Source: Phylloscopus collybita
Lineage: Eukaryota; Chordata; Aves; Passeriformes; Phylloscopidae
Assembly (NCBI GenBank): GCA_027886175.1
Contig: JAJNNQ010000075.1
Span: forward strand, 8,287,001 to 8,351,000
Length of the DNA: 64,000 nt
Direction of reading: 5' to 3'
Shown here: one piece after another, positions 26,051 through 37,244 of the stretch
How the letters are laid out: every line of letters begins with the position of its first letter
Position numbering within the stretch: position 1 is the first letter of the stretch
The notes under the pieces: generated by a model
Database searches by the model: none
What the model was told of the DNA's origin: nothing
Seen by the model: only the letters and a program-made list of their open reading frames with translations
Program-made: the position numbers and the translations under genes

Positions 26051-26134
26051 TGTCCATCCACACCACTGCTTTGTCCATCCACACCATTGCTTTGTCCATC
26101 CTCACCACTGCTTTGTCCATCCTCACCACTGCTT
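26051..26134. repeat. 21-bp minisatellite, 4 copies
   Basis: Four tandem 21-bp units (26051-26071, 26072-26092, 26093-26113, 26114-26134) of TGTCCATCC(A/T)CACCA(C/T)TGCTT. Unit length is a multiple of three, so one frame reads repeated HPHHCFV. That frame (25965-26369) otherwise shows no sign of being a gene. Confidence 0.95.
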
Positions 26135-26458
26135 TCTCAATCTGCTCATTTCCCCCAAGAGTTCCTGTCCTTGGATGTCATTAAGACTGTCTAAAATACA
26201 GATCTGGAAGTCCATATTTGAGATTTCTCTTCAAAAAGAAAGGACTTTAGTCATGATTTTTTCAAACTTTGATCCTTCTTCACCTTGCAGCTTATGTGGC
26301 ATGAGACCATGTTTTATGGGATTTTCCATTTGCATTAAAACTTTGTTTCAAACTTTGGGCTTGATGTGACAGCAAGGCCATGGCTTGGGATTGACCCCTG
26401 TCAACCTGCAGGTCAGTGATTTGCACACTTCCTTTGTTACCTCAATTCTTTTTATATC

Positions 26459-26463
26459 CACTG
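26459..26463. repeat. Target-site duplication, left copy (CACTG)
   Basis: It is identical to 27253-27257 and abuts the LTR end. Confidence 0.9.
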
Positions 26464-27252
26464 TGTCTTGGGTTATGGAAACCAAAAATGTGTATTCTAT
26501 TTCATCTGTTGAAAGTAGTTGGGGAGATGTTTGTTTTTTTGGTGTTTTTTTTATCTTTTGTAACACTGGGAGGAGGGGGATGGGTGCCTTTTGATAATGG
26601 GCCAGCTGTTAAAACCAGGTGGGGCAGTGTTTCTTATCTCTTTCACCACCCAGTCCTCCCTCCAGAGGAATATTTTCTGCTAATGGACCATTAACACATC
26701 CCCAGACTATACCCTCCCAAAACTATACCTTCCCCAAAGCAGTCACCCCCAAGCTATACATCCACATTGCATCATCTTATTGTAAGATGCTCCACCCAGT
26801 ACCTGGATAAAAACTGAGCCACAGCAACACAAGGTATCTGGCTTTGCCGGATTCCCGGAGGAAGACTGGACCCTTCTCACCACCACTGGACCCCTTTTCT
26901 GCAGGATCATCTCTACTCCAACAGAACCACATCTGCCACTCCAGGAGGACTCACTTTTGGACTGCTTCCAACACCCTGACCAACAGGGTGCCAGGTTGTA
27001 GCTCTGACTCTGCCAGGGTTTTCTAGGATTGTTGTTTGTTTGTTTGCTTGTTTAGTTGGGTGGTTTTTTTTATCTACTACATTTGTATTGTTAATACTCC
27101 TAGTAAAGAACTGTTATTCCTATTCCCAAATCTTTGCCTGAAAGCCCTTAATTGCAAAATTATAATTTGGCAGGGGTGAGGGGTTTACATTCTCCATTCT
27201 AAGGGAAACTCCAGCTTTCCCTGGCAGATACCTGTCTTTCCAAACCAAGACA
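26464..27252 (+). mobile_element. Solo LTR (same family as 13302-14089), copy 2
   Basis: It runs from TGTCTTGGG at 26464 to CCAAACCAAGACA ending at 27252 and is flanked by CACTG on both sides (26459-26463 and 27253-27257). It aligns end to end with the minus-strand copy at 13302-14089. Compared with that copy it has about 76 extra bases at 26605-26680, between GATAATGGGCCA and TAATGGACCATTAAC, and fewer copies of the G-rich central repeat. A TATA-like GGATAAAAACTG lies near 26805. No gag, pol or env flanks it. The frames at 26416-27026 are incidental. Confidence 0.93.
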
Positions 27253-27257
27253 CACTG
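27253..27257. repeat. Target-site duplication, right copy (CACTG)
   Basis: It is identical to 26459-26463 and abuts the LTR end. Confidence 0.9.
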
Positions 27258-27928
27258 ACATCCAAACAAGACCAGGAATGTTGCTGGCCTCAGGCAACAG
27301 AGGGATGTTGCTGTACAAGCTCTCCACTGGTGATGTGATCAGTGATGGGCTCTGCAATGCCAGGGATTTTGAATTTCACTGTCACATAACCAGTTTCAAT
27401 GCCAAATCCTGTTTTCTTGAGCATCAGCTGCTGGTGGGCTTGCCTTTAAAGTGAACCAAAAAAATCCCTCTGAAGCAAAACACACTTGTGTGGTCCAGAT
27501 TGTTCCAAAGAAACCTCTCCTAAGAATGAGGCTGGGGACTTGCAATATTGAACATATGGCCCTCTAACACTATCTCAGCAGATTTTCCATCTTCTGTCAT
27601 CATTATATGTTCTCATGCCACACTCCAGGACAAAAAATTGAAAATAGTGTTTTAGAACCATGGGGGGGCTATAAGATTTTTCCAAGAATTATGGGATGAA
27701 GACAGAGCAATTTCACTGTGGAGAGGAACTAACCAACTGTGACTTTGACTGCTCTGCAGTACTTGATCTGGTGGTCAAGTATTATTCCACAGAGTGGAAA
27801 TATTTAAACAGCATATCCAAAACCATCTCTGATGTTGTGAACACCAAAAGGACTACAACAAGGTCATGTCTACAACTGCTGCTGAAAAGAGAGTCTGAAA
27901 GAAAGGCAAGTTTGTTCATAACAGAGTT
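27258..27928. other. Unassigned spacer between two LTRs
   Basis: There is no recognised gene or repeat. It could be unique sequence that happened to receive two LTR insertions, or include decayed retroviral remnants; I see no gag, pol or env motif. Confidence 0.4.
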
Positions 27929-28323
27929 TGTGTTCTGTCTTCAGCTGGGATAGAGTTCATCTTCCTAACAGCTGGTGCAGTGCTGTATTTCAGACTGAGT
28001 AGGAGAATAATGTTGACAAAATCATGATGTCTTGGCTGGTGCTGAGCAGTTTTTACTCTGAGTCAAGGACTTTCAGTGTCTCATGTTCTGCCAGTGAGCA
28101 GATGCACAGGAAGCCAGAAGGAAGAATGGCCAGGACAGGAGACCTGAACTGGCCAAAAGGATATTCCACACCACAGAATGTCATGGTCAGTGGCACTGGG
28201 GAGAGATGGCCAGGAGCTGCTGATCACTGCCCAGGGATGGGCTGAGTGTTGGTCAGTGGGTAGTCGGCAGTTTTATTGTGCATCATTTGATTCTCTTGGG
28301 TTATATTCCTCTCTGTCCTTTTC

Positions 28324-28368
<45 letters not shown>

Positions 28369-28562
28369 TCAGTTACCATATCAACAACTATAATAATATT
28401 TTTTAATATATTACTTTATTTAAATTATGAAACTTATCTTAATTCAGGGCTTTTACCATTTTCTGAATCTTGTCCCCATCCTACCATCCCACTAGCATGA
28501 GAGGTGAGGAGTGAGCAAGCAGCTTGCAGCACTTGGTTTCTGTCTGGTGTTAAACCAGAGCA
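27929..28562 (+). mobile_element. ERVL-type avian LTR with internal (AAT)n
   Basis: Recognised from memory as a widespread avian LTR. It starts near TGTTCTGTCTTCAGCTGGG, followed by 'AGCTGGTGCAGTGCTGT', 'AGAATAATGTTGA', 'AGTCAAGGACTTTCAG', 'AACTGGCCAAAAGGATATTC', 'ATTGTGCATCATTTGATTC', an ATA/AAT-rich tract, 'CTTATCTTAATTCAGGGC', 'CCATCCTACCATCCCACTAG', and it ends near GTGTTAAACCAGAGCA. No exact target duplication is visible (candidates GAGTT and GACTG differ at two positions), so it is older than the other LTRs or its ends are off by a few bases. Confidence 0.75.
28324..28368. repeat. (AAT)n microsatellite, about 15 units
   Basis: Fifteen perfect ATA/AAT triplets lie inside the ERVL-type LTR, at a point where this family characteristically carries an ATT-rich stretch. 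Confidence 0.97.
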
Positions 28563-28894
28563 GACTGTCACTACATCCCAAAAGGAGAAAAGGATACTAA
28601 AGCTGATCATCCCAATACTTTTTCTGAGGCTTTTTTTTTTTAACAAGAAATTCATATCACCTAGATCTTCATGGAAAACATGGCTATCAAAAAATTACAT
28701 GATTTATCAGGAATGAGGACCAGAGTGGCATCATTAGGATGGATGATACCTGAGTTTTTCTTCAGCTTTGGTGGGGGGTTTTTCAACCCTTTTTGATCTC
28801 TTACACATATAAGTGATTCACACAGATCCTATGTGCTTTGTCATCCTTGACAGGTATGGCAGGGGTAATAAAATTGAATAAGGTAGCAGATAGC

Positions 28895-29090
28895 AATGCT
28901 GCATTGCCAGTCAGGTCCCAAAACAGATTGCTCAGAAAGACTGTGAGGTGTCCCTTTCTGGAGATATTCAAGAACCATCTGGATACAATCCTGTGCCTTA
29001 TGCTCAAGCATGATCCTGCCTGAGCATGGAGGTTTGACCAGGTGACCCACTGTGGTCCTTTCCAACCTGAATTAGTCTGTAATTCTGTGA
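28895..29090 (+). mobile_element. CR1 LINE, short 3' end fragment
   Basis: CR1 3' landmarks on the plus strand: 'CCCTTTCTGGAGATATTCAA', 'AACCATCTGGATACAATCCT', 'GGTTTGACCAGGTGACCCAC', 'TGGTCCTTTCCAACCTGAAT' and the tail 'CTGTAATTCTGTGA' ending at 29090. Confidence 0.88.
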
Positions 29091-32000
29091 AAATGCTAAG
29101 ATTTTATGTTGGTTATCCTTCAGATGCTTTTATGTCCAAGAATTCAGCATCTCTTCTAAATGCATGTATTTCCTGTAACTGCGACAGTGCATGTTTACTA
29201 AGTTTCTCTTGATTAAAAAAAAAAAAAAAATAATAAAAAAAATCCAAGATACAGAATGGTTGACAGTGTTGTGAAGTCAGCAACAAGTATATTCACCTCT
29301 GAAATCACAAAGATGTCACCAGAAGTGTCATGAGTTCTTCAGATGGAATTTCAAAGAGCTGAGATGCCAGGACCTGCAGGTCCAGGCCAGATGAAAACAC
29401 TGAATTATGTAAAATAAAAATAAGCTTTATTTCTTGAATCCTGCACATGTACCATTTCAAGTTTCAAAGCAGAGCTCTGAAGATTTCCCAGAGAGAAAAT
29501 AATATCCAGGGATTACTTCACTAGTATTCACACAGTTCCTGTGGGTAAGTTAATGAACTGCAGCTGGTGAGAAGGTGCAGGCATTTCCAGGGGGTTTTCC
29601 TGGTGTCATCCTGTTGTCATCTGCTCCCCTTTCATTCTGCAATTACTGTGCAAAGAGCAGCAGACAAATGTGGGTGCTCTAAAGCTGGGGTCAGATTTGA
29701 CTCTGGCAGTATTGACTCTATTACTTCCTCCAAGCCACACCTGCTGAGTCAAGATCTTAAGAGGGTCTAATGAGGCATGAGGTGGCCTCTGAGCAAGCCA
29801 CAGCAGCATGAGCTGAGACAGCAGGTTGTGGCAGGAGGAACTGACAAGAATTCAGGGTGGCACTGCAGCTCCACTGGTCACCAAGTGTCAGGCTCATTCA
29901 GGCACCTTGGCACAGCGTGAGCTGAGAAGCAGCTGTGGAAGGCACTGCTCCATGAACTCAGCCAGCCCAGCTGGTGTCAGCTGTGCTAGACCACTCTCCA
30001 GTGTCCTGGGATCCTGGCAGTGCAATGGAGTGAAGCCTTCCCATTGAGAAGGAGCTCAGCTTGGAAGGATGGGTAGAGAATCCTGCCAACAGCATGGTGG
30101 GGAGGCACATGCAACAAAGCCTGTTTTGACCTTTTGTGTGTTTGCCATTCAGAGAAAGTCTAAGCTAAGACTAATATCTGTGAAATTCTGCAGAGAGTTA
30201 TCCTCTCAGAGTCTCTAACTGGCACAGCAGAGAGAGTTAAAGATTACCAGATACCAGCTAATAAAAACAATCTTCTTTCTGTTCTCAGCTGTACTTTCAT
30301 GTTGGTCATTAAAAGGTATTGCATAACAGGGAAGCCAGAACAGATGTCCATGAATGTTGCTTTTACCCTTCTTCACCATCAGATCTTCTTCATTTGTAGT
30401 ACAGATCCAGCAATGATATCATGCTTTGGTATCTTCAATTTTGGATGACTTTTTGAGAGAAATATATTTTTTGCCAGATGCACCAGATTCAGTGCAGAGA
30501 CAGCTAAATGAAACATTATGATTGAAGAAGAACTGATTACCCTACTCATGCTTTTTAGCCTAATACTAAGTGAACCTTTGGTTTTCATTGTAAACTATAT
30601 GATGTTTGATGTGTGCCTCTAAAATTGCAAAGAAAAAAAAATAAAACCAGGATTTGACTACATGCAATAACACAAACACCTCAGTGTTCTTGTGTATCCC
30701 AAATATGACAATTTTTAAGACAAGCTCGTATTCAGCTTATGTTTTGGATTTTTTTTTTGTGGGTTTTTTTAATCAATGGCTTGGCAAAACAGCTCTGCCC
30801 AGGAGTATACCCTGACAGAGCTGAAAATGAGAAGATAATGGTGCAGAGAAAACAGAATTTCTGTTTGGTGAAAAAAACCAAGTGAGATCTTTTTAACAAT
30901 CAACCTTATTACATTGGTCAACTAGAAAAATGAACAAAGGAAGCCAAGAAATCTAATAAAAAGTTGTATCATAAATACAAAATTAAGGCACAACTATTAC
31001 ATATATTTAAATTTCTCCTACTGGCCCCTCACCTTTTGACCAATACTACCAAACAGATATTTTCCTGGGAGAGGTGTCTGTCCCCTCATCTACACAATAA
31101 ATCTCATCTCAGGGCAGATAATGAGCTCTGGAATTATCTATAGGACTCATCCAAGCAGATTATCCCCACTTGCTTCAATATGTGCACTGGCTGCCTGTGG
31201 CTTCAGCCAGTACTGTCCATCTTTCTTTGAAATCTTTCCATGGTTTCAGAGACACAGCCATGACCTTGCAGAACTTGTACTATTAATGAAATCATTAGTC
31301 TTGTCATAGCAGCTGATCCTTAACTTACAGACATTTCAGTTTCCTAGGTTGAGAGTCATTCATGCAAATGACAGCATGACACAGTAACGCAGTGGCTGTT
31401 CATTCAAAGAATAAAAAAAACCCCACACTTAATTTCAATGAGAAGAAGAAAGTTCTTGTTTTGACACTGCTCTAAATATAAAGTCTTTTCAGTTCTTTTC
31501 TTTATTAAAGCACTAGATCATGACATTTAGATGACTGATGAAAGAATATATTTTTCTTTTATTTTTCTATTATTGAGGATTAATATGAATAACGATCTTG
31601 GAGATACACTTATTAAAGTGTCCTGTTCCTGTGAATAGCAGTGGTAGTCTCTGTTTGAGTAGGGAAGGCTTTCTGCACTTTGCCTGAAGAATTCATTTTA
31701 TTATTTTGGTATATTTAGCATGATTTGTAGAAAGGGCTAGAAGTGCTGAAAGATGGTGATGGAACACAAACACAAAAGGGAGGTGGGAGGAAAAGGTGGC
31801 GGAGACTAAATGGGCCTTTACCTGAGAAGCTCTGAGGAGCAGATGTGATCAGAGAGGTCCTGGTCAGACTTGTGTTTGTGATTTGCTGCTCAGCTTTAGA
31901 GAATATGGTTCACCCAGATGGACAGGCTCTTTTGGTATCTAAAATGATTCAATATGCAAAACAAGCATTTCAAAGGTTCTACATAAATGCCTACATCAGA

Positions 32001-32394
32001 CTCCTGCTGATTTCTGAAAAAGTAATCCACCAACCTGACTATGTGGAAATGAGCTTTAAAGTTGCAGCATTTTCTGTAAAACATGAATGTCTAGAGTTAA
32101 GCAAAACTGAATTTGTGACTTCACTGCCTCCTGGTTAGGACTTGTGTGCAGACTGGGCAGATGGATCCCTCTATCCACAGAGAATGGCTGGTAAGCCTGG
32201 CTGCCTCCAAATTTTGCTGTGCAATTCTGTGGGCCTGTCTTTCCTATTAGGGCTGTGTGGTTATCTATAGAGAAGTGGCTGAGACTGGTGATCCACCCAC
32301 TGTGAAGAGCCATAGCAAGCAGTGGCAGCTGAAAATGTTATATTTAACTTTTTTGATTTTAAGGGCTGATGGGAAATGGGATTTTCAAAAGCGT
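29091..32394. other. Unassigned intergenic sequence
   Basis: No gene or repeat family is recognised. About 29550-30110 is more GC-rich than the surroundings without a coding signal. There is an A-rich run at 29215-29245 and a T-run near 30750. The 97-codon frame at 31845-32138 has no recognised domain and no supporting signals. Confidence 0.45.
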
Positions 32395-32440
32395 TGTTTT
32401 GTTTTTGGTTTTGTTTTTGTTTTTGTTTTTGTTTTTGTTT
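32395..32440. repeat. (GTTTTT)n hexanucleotide repeat
   Basis: About seven GTTTTT-type units are followed by a run of seven to eight G. It is low complexity; the flanking frames on both strands that read FLFLFLF or QKQKQK are products of the repeat. Confidence 0.95.
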
Positions 32441-35400
32441 GGGGGGGAGGTAATGTTTATTTTTCAATGTAACTTTAACATTGGAGCACAAAATTTTCCC
32501 AAAGATGCAATAACTGAAATTCTGCATTTCAGAATTTTGTCAGAGTACCTTACAGTAACTGTGATCCAGTTGAATTGTTCCACTTTTCTCTAAAAAAACT
32601 GCATCTCCTGAGGTTCACTGAAGCTGGGAAGATCCAGAATACACTGATAAAAACCATATGATCCTTTAGTCAAGACATAAAACAGCTTGCTAATGTATAG
32701 CAAGGAGATATGCATGTATCAATGCTGTGAAATTTCTAACAGTTAAATACCCTGGAAATATTTCCAAATTTAAATATTTCTGTTCTCTACAATTGTGTAA
32801 ATTCTTTTAGTTACAAAATCAAACTAGACCAAACAAAACAAAAATATCCAAATAACCAAACAAATGAAAAAATCTACAAAATTAACTGCTGATGTTGTAT
32901 CAGGCAAAGGGACAGAAAGAAAAAGAGATACAAAAAGATGGAGGAATGTGGCCCAGGGTTTATTTTCAAGAACTCCTCCTTGCCTAGAATACTGTTGTGC
33001 ATCACAAGCTCTAAGACCAGAAGCAAAGTAGAGAGAGGCACCAGAGCAGGCTATGAGGATGGAACATTGGTCATATCATCATTCTATGCTCAAATAATTC
33101 CTATGTGTACAGCTACACCAAGTTAAAGATACTGGGTCTTATTTTCAGCTCTGATCAATAGTTTCATGAAACCTTTGAAATTAAGGAATTGTGCTAATAT
33201 GTTACAGAAAAAAAAAATGAAACCAAATTTTATCATTAAAAAACCCCCAACTTGTAATTGGCAACTCTGTCGTTTTAAGCACATGGATCAACCTTTGCAT
33301 TTTGCTTGGGGAGAATAATAAACTGTGATTTCTTCTATAAGCCTGCAGTTATTTGGAAGAGAGAAGCAGAGATCAGCTGTCGTTGCAGAGAATGTCAGAG
33401 GAGTTTGTGGCAGCAAGCCATAGTGAGGAGGTTAAATAAAGCCTCCATCATGACATGTTTTGTTCACACCACTGGAGAGAGATTAATATTAAAATTAGCA
33501 GGTCATTATGCTCCTTGGGGAATTATTGTAAAATTCACTTTGATAAAAGTAGCTCCTGTAGCATCACACACACAGCAGAAAAAAAAATATCAGCATATAG
33601 AACATAGAGAGGAATCATGAGCCAGCCTTATGATATCTTCCTCTTTCTCCTTGTGTGTACCCTCACCAGTTTCCAGGATGAAAATCACAAGAATTTGCAA
33701 AGAGATTGATCTCTTGTTGCCCCAGCTGGGTAAGCTGGGGAATGTAGAGATCTTTGGGATAAGGCAGGGGCAACACAAGAGTGAAGGACTCAGTGTCTTG
33801 GCAGTGTCACCCCCACCTCAGCTGAGGACACTGCTTTCTGTTTCTCATCTGACTTCCATCCCACCTAACAGTAATGGTCAGATGTTTACCTCACACCTTT
33901 TCCCTTCACTCAGCCTTTATCCACTTTCATATTTTTATGTTTATGTCTGCTTACTGCTGCTCCAGCACAACTCTGCCCTAAAGTGTTAAAAAATGACAGT
34001 CAAATGATGAAATAAAAGGTCATCTGTGATGCAAACAAGGTGCTTTGCCAAACTTGTCTCAGATCATAATACTTATGTGTTGTATTGACAGGTCTCCTTC
34101 CATCTTGACCAGTCAGATAATGAACCCCCTGTAAAACAGGCTCTCTTCTGTTTGCCTAGAAATCTGGATTTGGCTTGGAGCCACAGATGCAGGTCTTTAC
34201 ATGAGTGGAGTTGCTAAGCTACAAAGTTTAGCTGGTACATTAATTTTCAGTAGTCTTTATGAAAAAATAGCTGCTCAGGATAAATACAGCATGGAATTAT
34301 GCTCCCACTCACCTTTACAAGGGCCAGCCATGGGCACAGGACACTCGACATAACAGGAAACCACAACAGCATTTTTAGACTGTGAGAAAAGTTGACATTC
34401 TGAACATCAACAGAGGACTCTCAAATGTCTCCTTTTGAAGGGACAAAAGCCAATACAACTGTTTACTTTTTCCCCCCACAAAACATCATTTCAACATGCA
34501 ACACATTTCCACTGCAAGTGTTCAGGACCAAGAACGTAGAGAGAGAAAAGGAGGAAGTGTATGTACCTATAAATAATATAACACACAATCACTAAGGTAA
34601 AGAAAACAGCTAAGATGAGGAAAGACAGATGAATCCTCATGATACAAAGCTCAAGACAAACAGTAACTGTTAAGATCTAGGATAAGAGCATTACTCAGGC
34701 AGATTATCATATAGCTGTCTCCTGTGAGAGCTATTTCATCTTATTCTGAAATATTTGACTCTGGCCCTAGTCCATAAGTGGATAAATGAGTTGACAAATG
34801 GTATTTCTGACATTGTGGTAAATCTTATGTTCCACAACCAGGGCAGCTGGCAGATTTTGAGACAGTCTGCTGGATTAGACTTTATACACACAAATCACTG
34901 CAAAGAGGCTGTGCTATAAAATATTGCTACATCACACCTCTACTGTTATGCCAACCTTCTTGATTTTTTTTTTTTCCTCAAAGGACAGAATCCTGAATTC
35001 CAATAGATCTTGATTAAACTGAGTGTGGGCATGTTCTGGTTTATAAGGCAGATTTCCTGACTGAAAGCACAGTGGAATATTTCATTCAAATCTTTAATCT
35101 CAGTCTCCTTTTACTGCTAGGGCAAACTTTCAAAGGCACATGTGAGATGCACGATAAAGAATAGCACATGCACTAACTTTGCAATAGACTGTGAGCAGTT
35201 TTCTGGACAGGGAGAACATTTATTTTCTTATAAATCTGAATTTAATTCATTTACATACCTTATATATATGTGCCCTTTTTTTCACAAGAGAGGCTTTCCC
35301 CCCTCTTTATTCTGTTCCCCAAACTTTTAATTTTTCTACTTAAAACTTCTTTGTGCATGTGTATGTGTGTGCCTGTGTGCTTCTTTATCATATTTCCATT

Positions 35401-35480
35401 CTTCCCACACTGTACTTCCTCCCTAAATCTACTTTATATTATGCCAGTTTTCTTTGCTGTTAAACATTTTCAGACTTTTC
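32441..35480. other. Unassigned AT-rich intergenic sequence
   Basis: About 3 kb with no recognised gene, RNA or repeat. The 119-codon frame at 33630-33989 ends in a hydrophobic stretch but has no identifiable family or promoter. Confidence 0.45.
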
Positions 35481-35706
35481 TCGTCGTCGCAGAGTCCTTT
35501 GCTAGTTGCTGATTCTCTGCTAGGAAAGACGTTTGAGGATTCTTCTTTTGTTTTCAGCACTTCATAGAAAAGGCAAAGAAGCACGGGGAGTGAACAGGAA
35601 GAAAGGTCAGTTGCTAATGGGAAAGGTTTCATCACAAACGCTCTTCCACTCAGCAGCGCCGCACCAATCGCGGCAAAGGACACGCGGCGTGTCAGCGCTG
35701 CCTCTG
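35481..35706. promoter_or_regulatory. Small CpG-rich patch (possible promoter or exon)
   Basis: I count 14 CpG dinucleotides in about 225 bases, eight of them between 35657 and 35698, in a window where CpG is otherwise rare. A CCAAT box (35664-35668) sits within the densest part. On the plus strand a splice-acceptor-like pyrimidine run ending in TTTTCAG lies near 35557 and a donor-like AAAGGTCAGT near 35607. On the minus strand an open frame covers 35429-35683, but its first codon is GTG, not ATG. Neither reading is sufficient to call a gene. Confidence 0.35.
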
Positions 35707-35854
35707 CTCTGAAGAATGTTCCCTCCTGCTATCAAATCTCCCTATGCAAATAAGACTTTTTGGATGGTACAAAACAATTTCAAACTGACACAGAGGCTAA
35801 GAAACATTTTAAAAGACATAAAAATAATAAAAAAGAAAATGTTGGGAAAACTGC

Positions 35855-36380
35855 TGGAGGAGACTTCATCTGGAGTACTGCATCCAGCTCTGGCGTCCCC
35901 AGGTGAAAAAGGACATGGACCTGCCAGAGTGAGTCCAGAGGAAGCCCATGAAGATGATCAGAGGGCTCCAGCACCTCTCCTGTAAAGGCAGGCTGAGGGA
36001 ATTGGGGTTGTTCAGCCTGAAGAAGAGAAAGCTCAGAGAAAAAAGTTCTTACAGCAGCTTTCCAGCTCTTGAACAAGGCCTGTGAGAAAGACAAGCTTTT
36101 CTGCAGGGCCTGCTGCAATAGGACAAGGGATAATGATTTTAAAGAAAAGGAGAGTCGATTTGGATTAGTTATAAGGAAGAAACCTTTTTACAAAAAAAAA
36201 TCCCTGGCACAGGTTGCCCAGAGAGGTGGTAGATGCCCCATCCCTGGAAATGACATAAGGTCAGGGGATGGAACTTTGAGCAACTTGATTAAATTGAAGC
36301 TGTCTCTGTTCATTACAGGAGGGTTGGAGTTCATAGCCTTTAAAGTTTCCTTCGAACCCAAACTATCCTATGATTCTACC
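35855..36380 (+). mobile_element. CR1 LINE, 3' end fragment
   Basis: The plus strand follows CR1: 'TCTGGAGTACTGCATCCAGC', 'AGCCCATGAAGATGATCAGA', 'TTGGGGTTGTTCAGCCTGAA', 'GCAATAGGACAAGGGATAAT', 'CACAGGTTGCCCAGAGAGGT', 'GCCCCATCCCTGGAAATGA', and the tail 'CTATGATTCTACC' ending at 36380. The frames at 35716-35985 and 36069-36395 are element relics. Confidence 0.92.
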
Positions 36381-37168
36381 AGAATTAAAATTTAGATGTG
36401 TTTTGCTGTAGAGTGCAGACATTCAAGAGAATGTTTAAGGTCTGATATGATTTCTGGTAATTATAGCAGGAGGTGGAGAGATAAAATCTGGAGTGCTTTT
36501 TTATTTGATTGTTTTACTTTTTTCTTCACCAGGTCTCATGTGGTGTTGGGCTAGTTGGATTATTTGCTGTGCTTTGGAGTCCCCTTCCTAAATCTTATTT
36601 TCCAATAAGTTGCATAGACCTGGGACATTTCCAAAGCAAAGTGAAAGGACAGGAAAGTGCACTTAAAATTCAGTATGTGTTCTTAAAGCTCTATTAGTTA
36701 CTCCTAGCACTCACTTTCAGTTCAGGGTTGGAAGGGCTTTAGAACAATTAAAACAAAACTCAGTTGAATTTAAATATTATTTTCCAGACTTCCAATAAAA
36801 ACTGCATGCCTCTTTAATCCAAGTTCAGGTAAGCTGAATTTTCATCACAGAACATCCTGTAAAAGAAGTCTCTGAATTCAACACAGAAAGTTTTAGTATT
36901 CAAAATATTCCCAGGAGTGGGAATGGGTGAGTTAGGGTGGCTGTAGACCCAATTCACCTTCCATTCCTATGGTGTAATGTGCTTGGAGACATGATTTACA
37001 AGCAGCTGAGTTTCTCTGCAGCCCTGTTACAATTTCATCTCCAAAGTTATCTCTGTTTTATTCTTTGACTGCAAGATGTTCTCATTACTGATATATCAGC
37101 AACCTCCACATAAATTTTGTGGTAGTGCGTGTTCTGTAAGAATACACAGTGATGGATTGATTCTGGAT
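36381..37168. other. Unassigned sequence
   Basis: No gene or repeat is recognised between a CR1 tail and the homopurine tract. Confidence 0.45.
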
Positions 37169-37244
37169 AGAAAGAAGGAAGAGAGAGAGAGAAAGGGAGG
37201 AAGAGAAGGAAACAGGGAAGGGAGGAAAGAAAGAAGGAAGGAAG
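37169..37244. repeat. Homopurine (GA/GGAA)-rich tract
   Basis: Seventy-six bases are purine except for one C at 37213, with GAGAGAGAGA and AAGAAGGAAGGAAG parts. Such tracts can form triplex structures. The frame through it reads as a charged K/E/R repeat and is not a gene. Confidence 0.92.

Noticed and set aside
26041..26150. CRISPR-like appearance of regularly repeated 21-bp units
   Set aside because: The units are head-to-tail with no spacers and the DNA is from a bird; it is a minisatellite.
13302..27252. A full endogenous provirus bounded by the two similar LTRs
   Set aside because: The LTRs are in opposite orientation, each has its own target duplication, and the 12 kb between them lacks gag, pol and env motifs and contains unrelated CR1 elements.
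26464..28562. The LTRs at 26.5 and 27.9 kb as two ends of one element
   Set aside because: They belong to different families with different ends, and the first has its own complete pair of duplications.
31845..32138. 97-codon plus-strand frame considered as a small gene
   Set aside because: No family resemblance, no start context or promoter, and similar frames appear throughout non-coding parts of the window.
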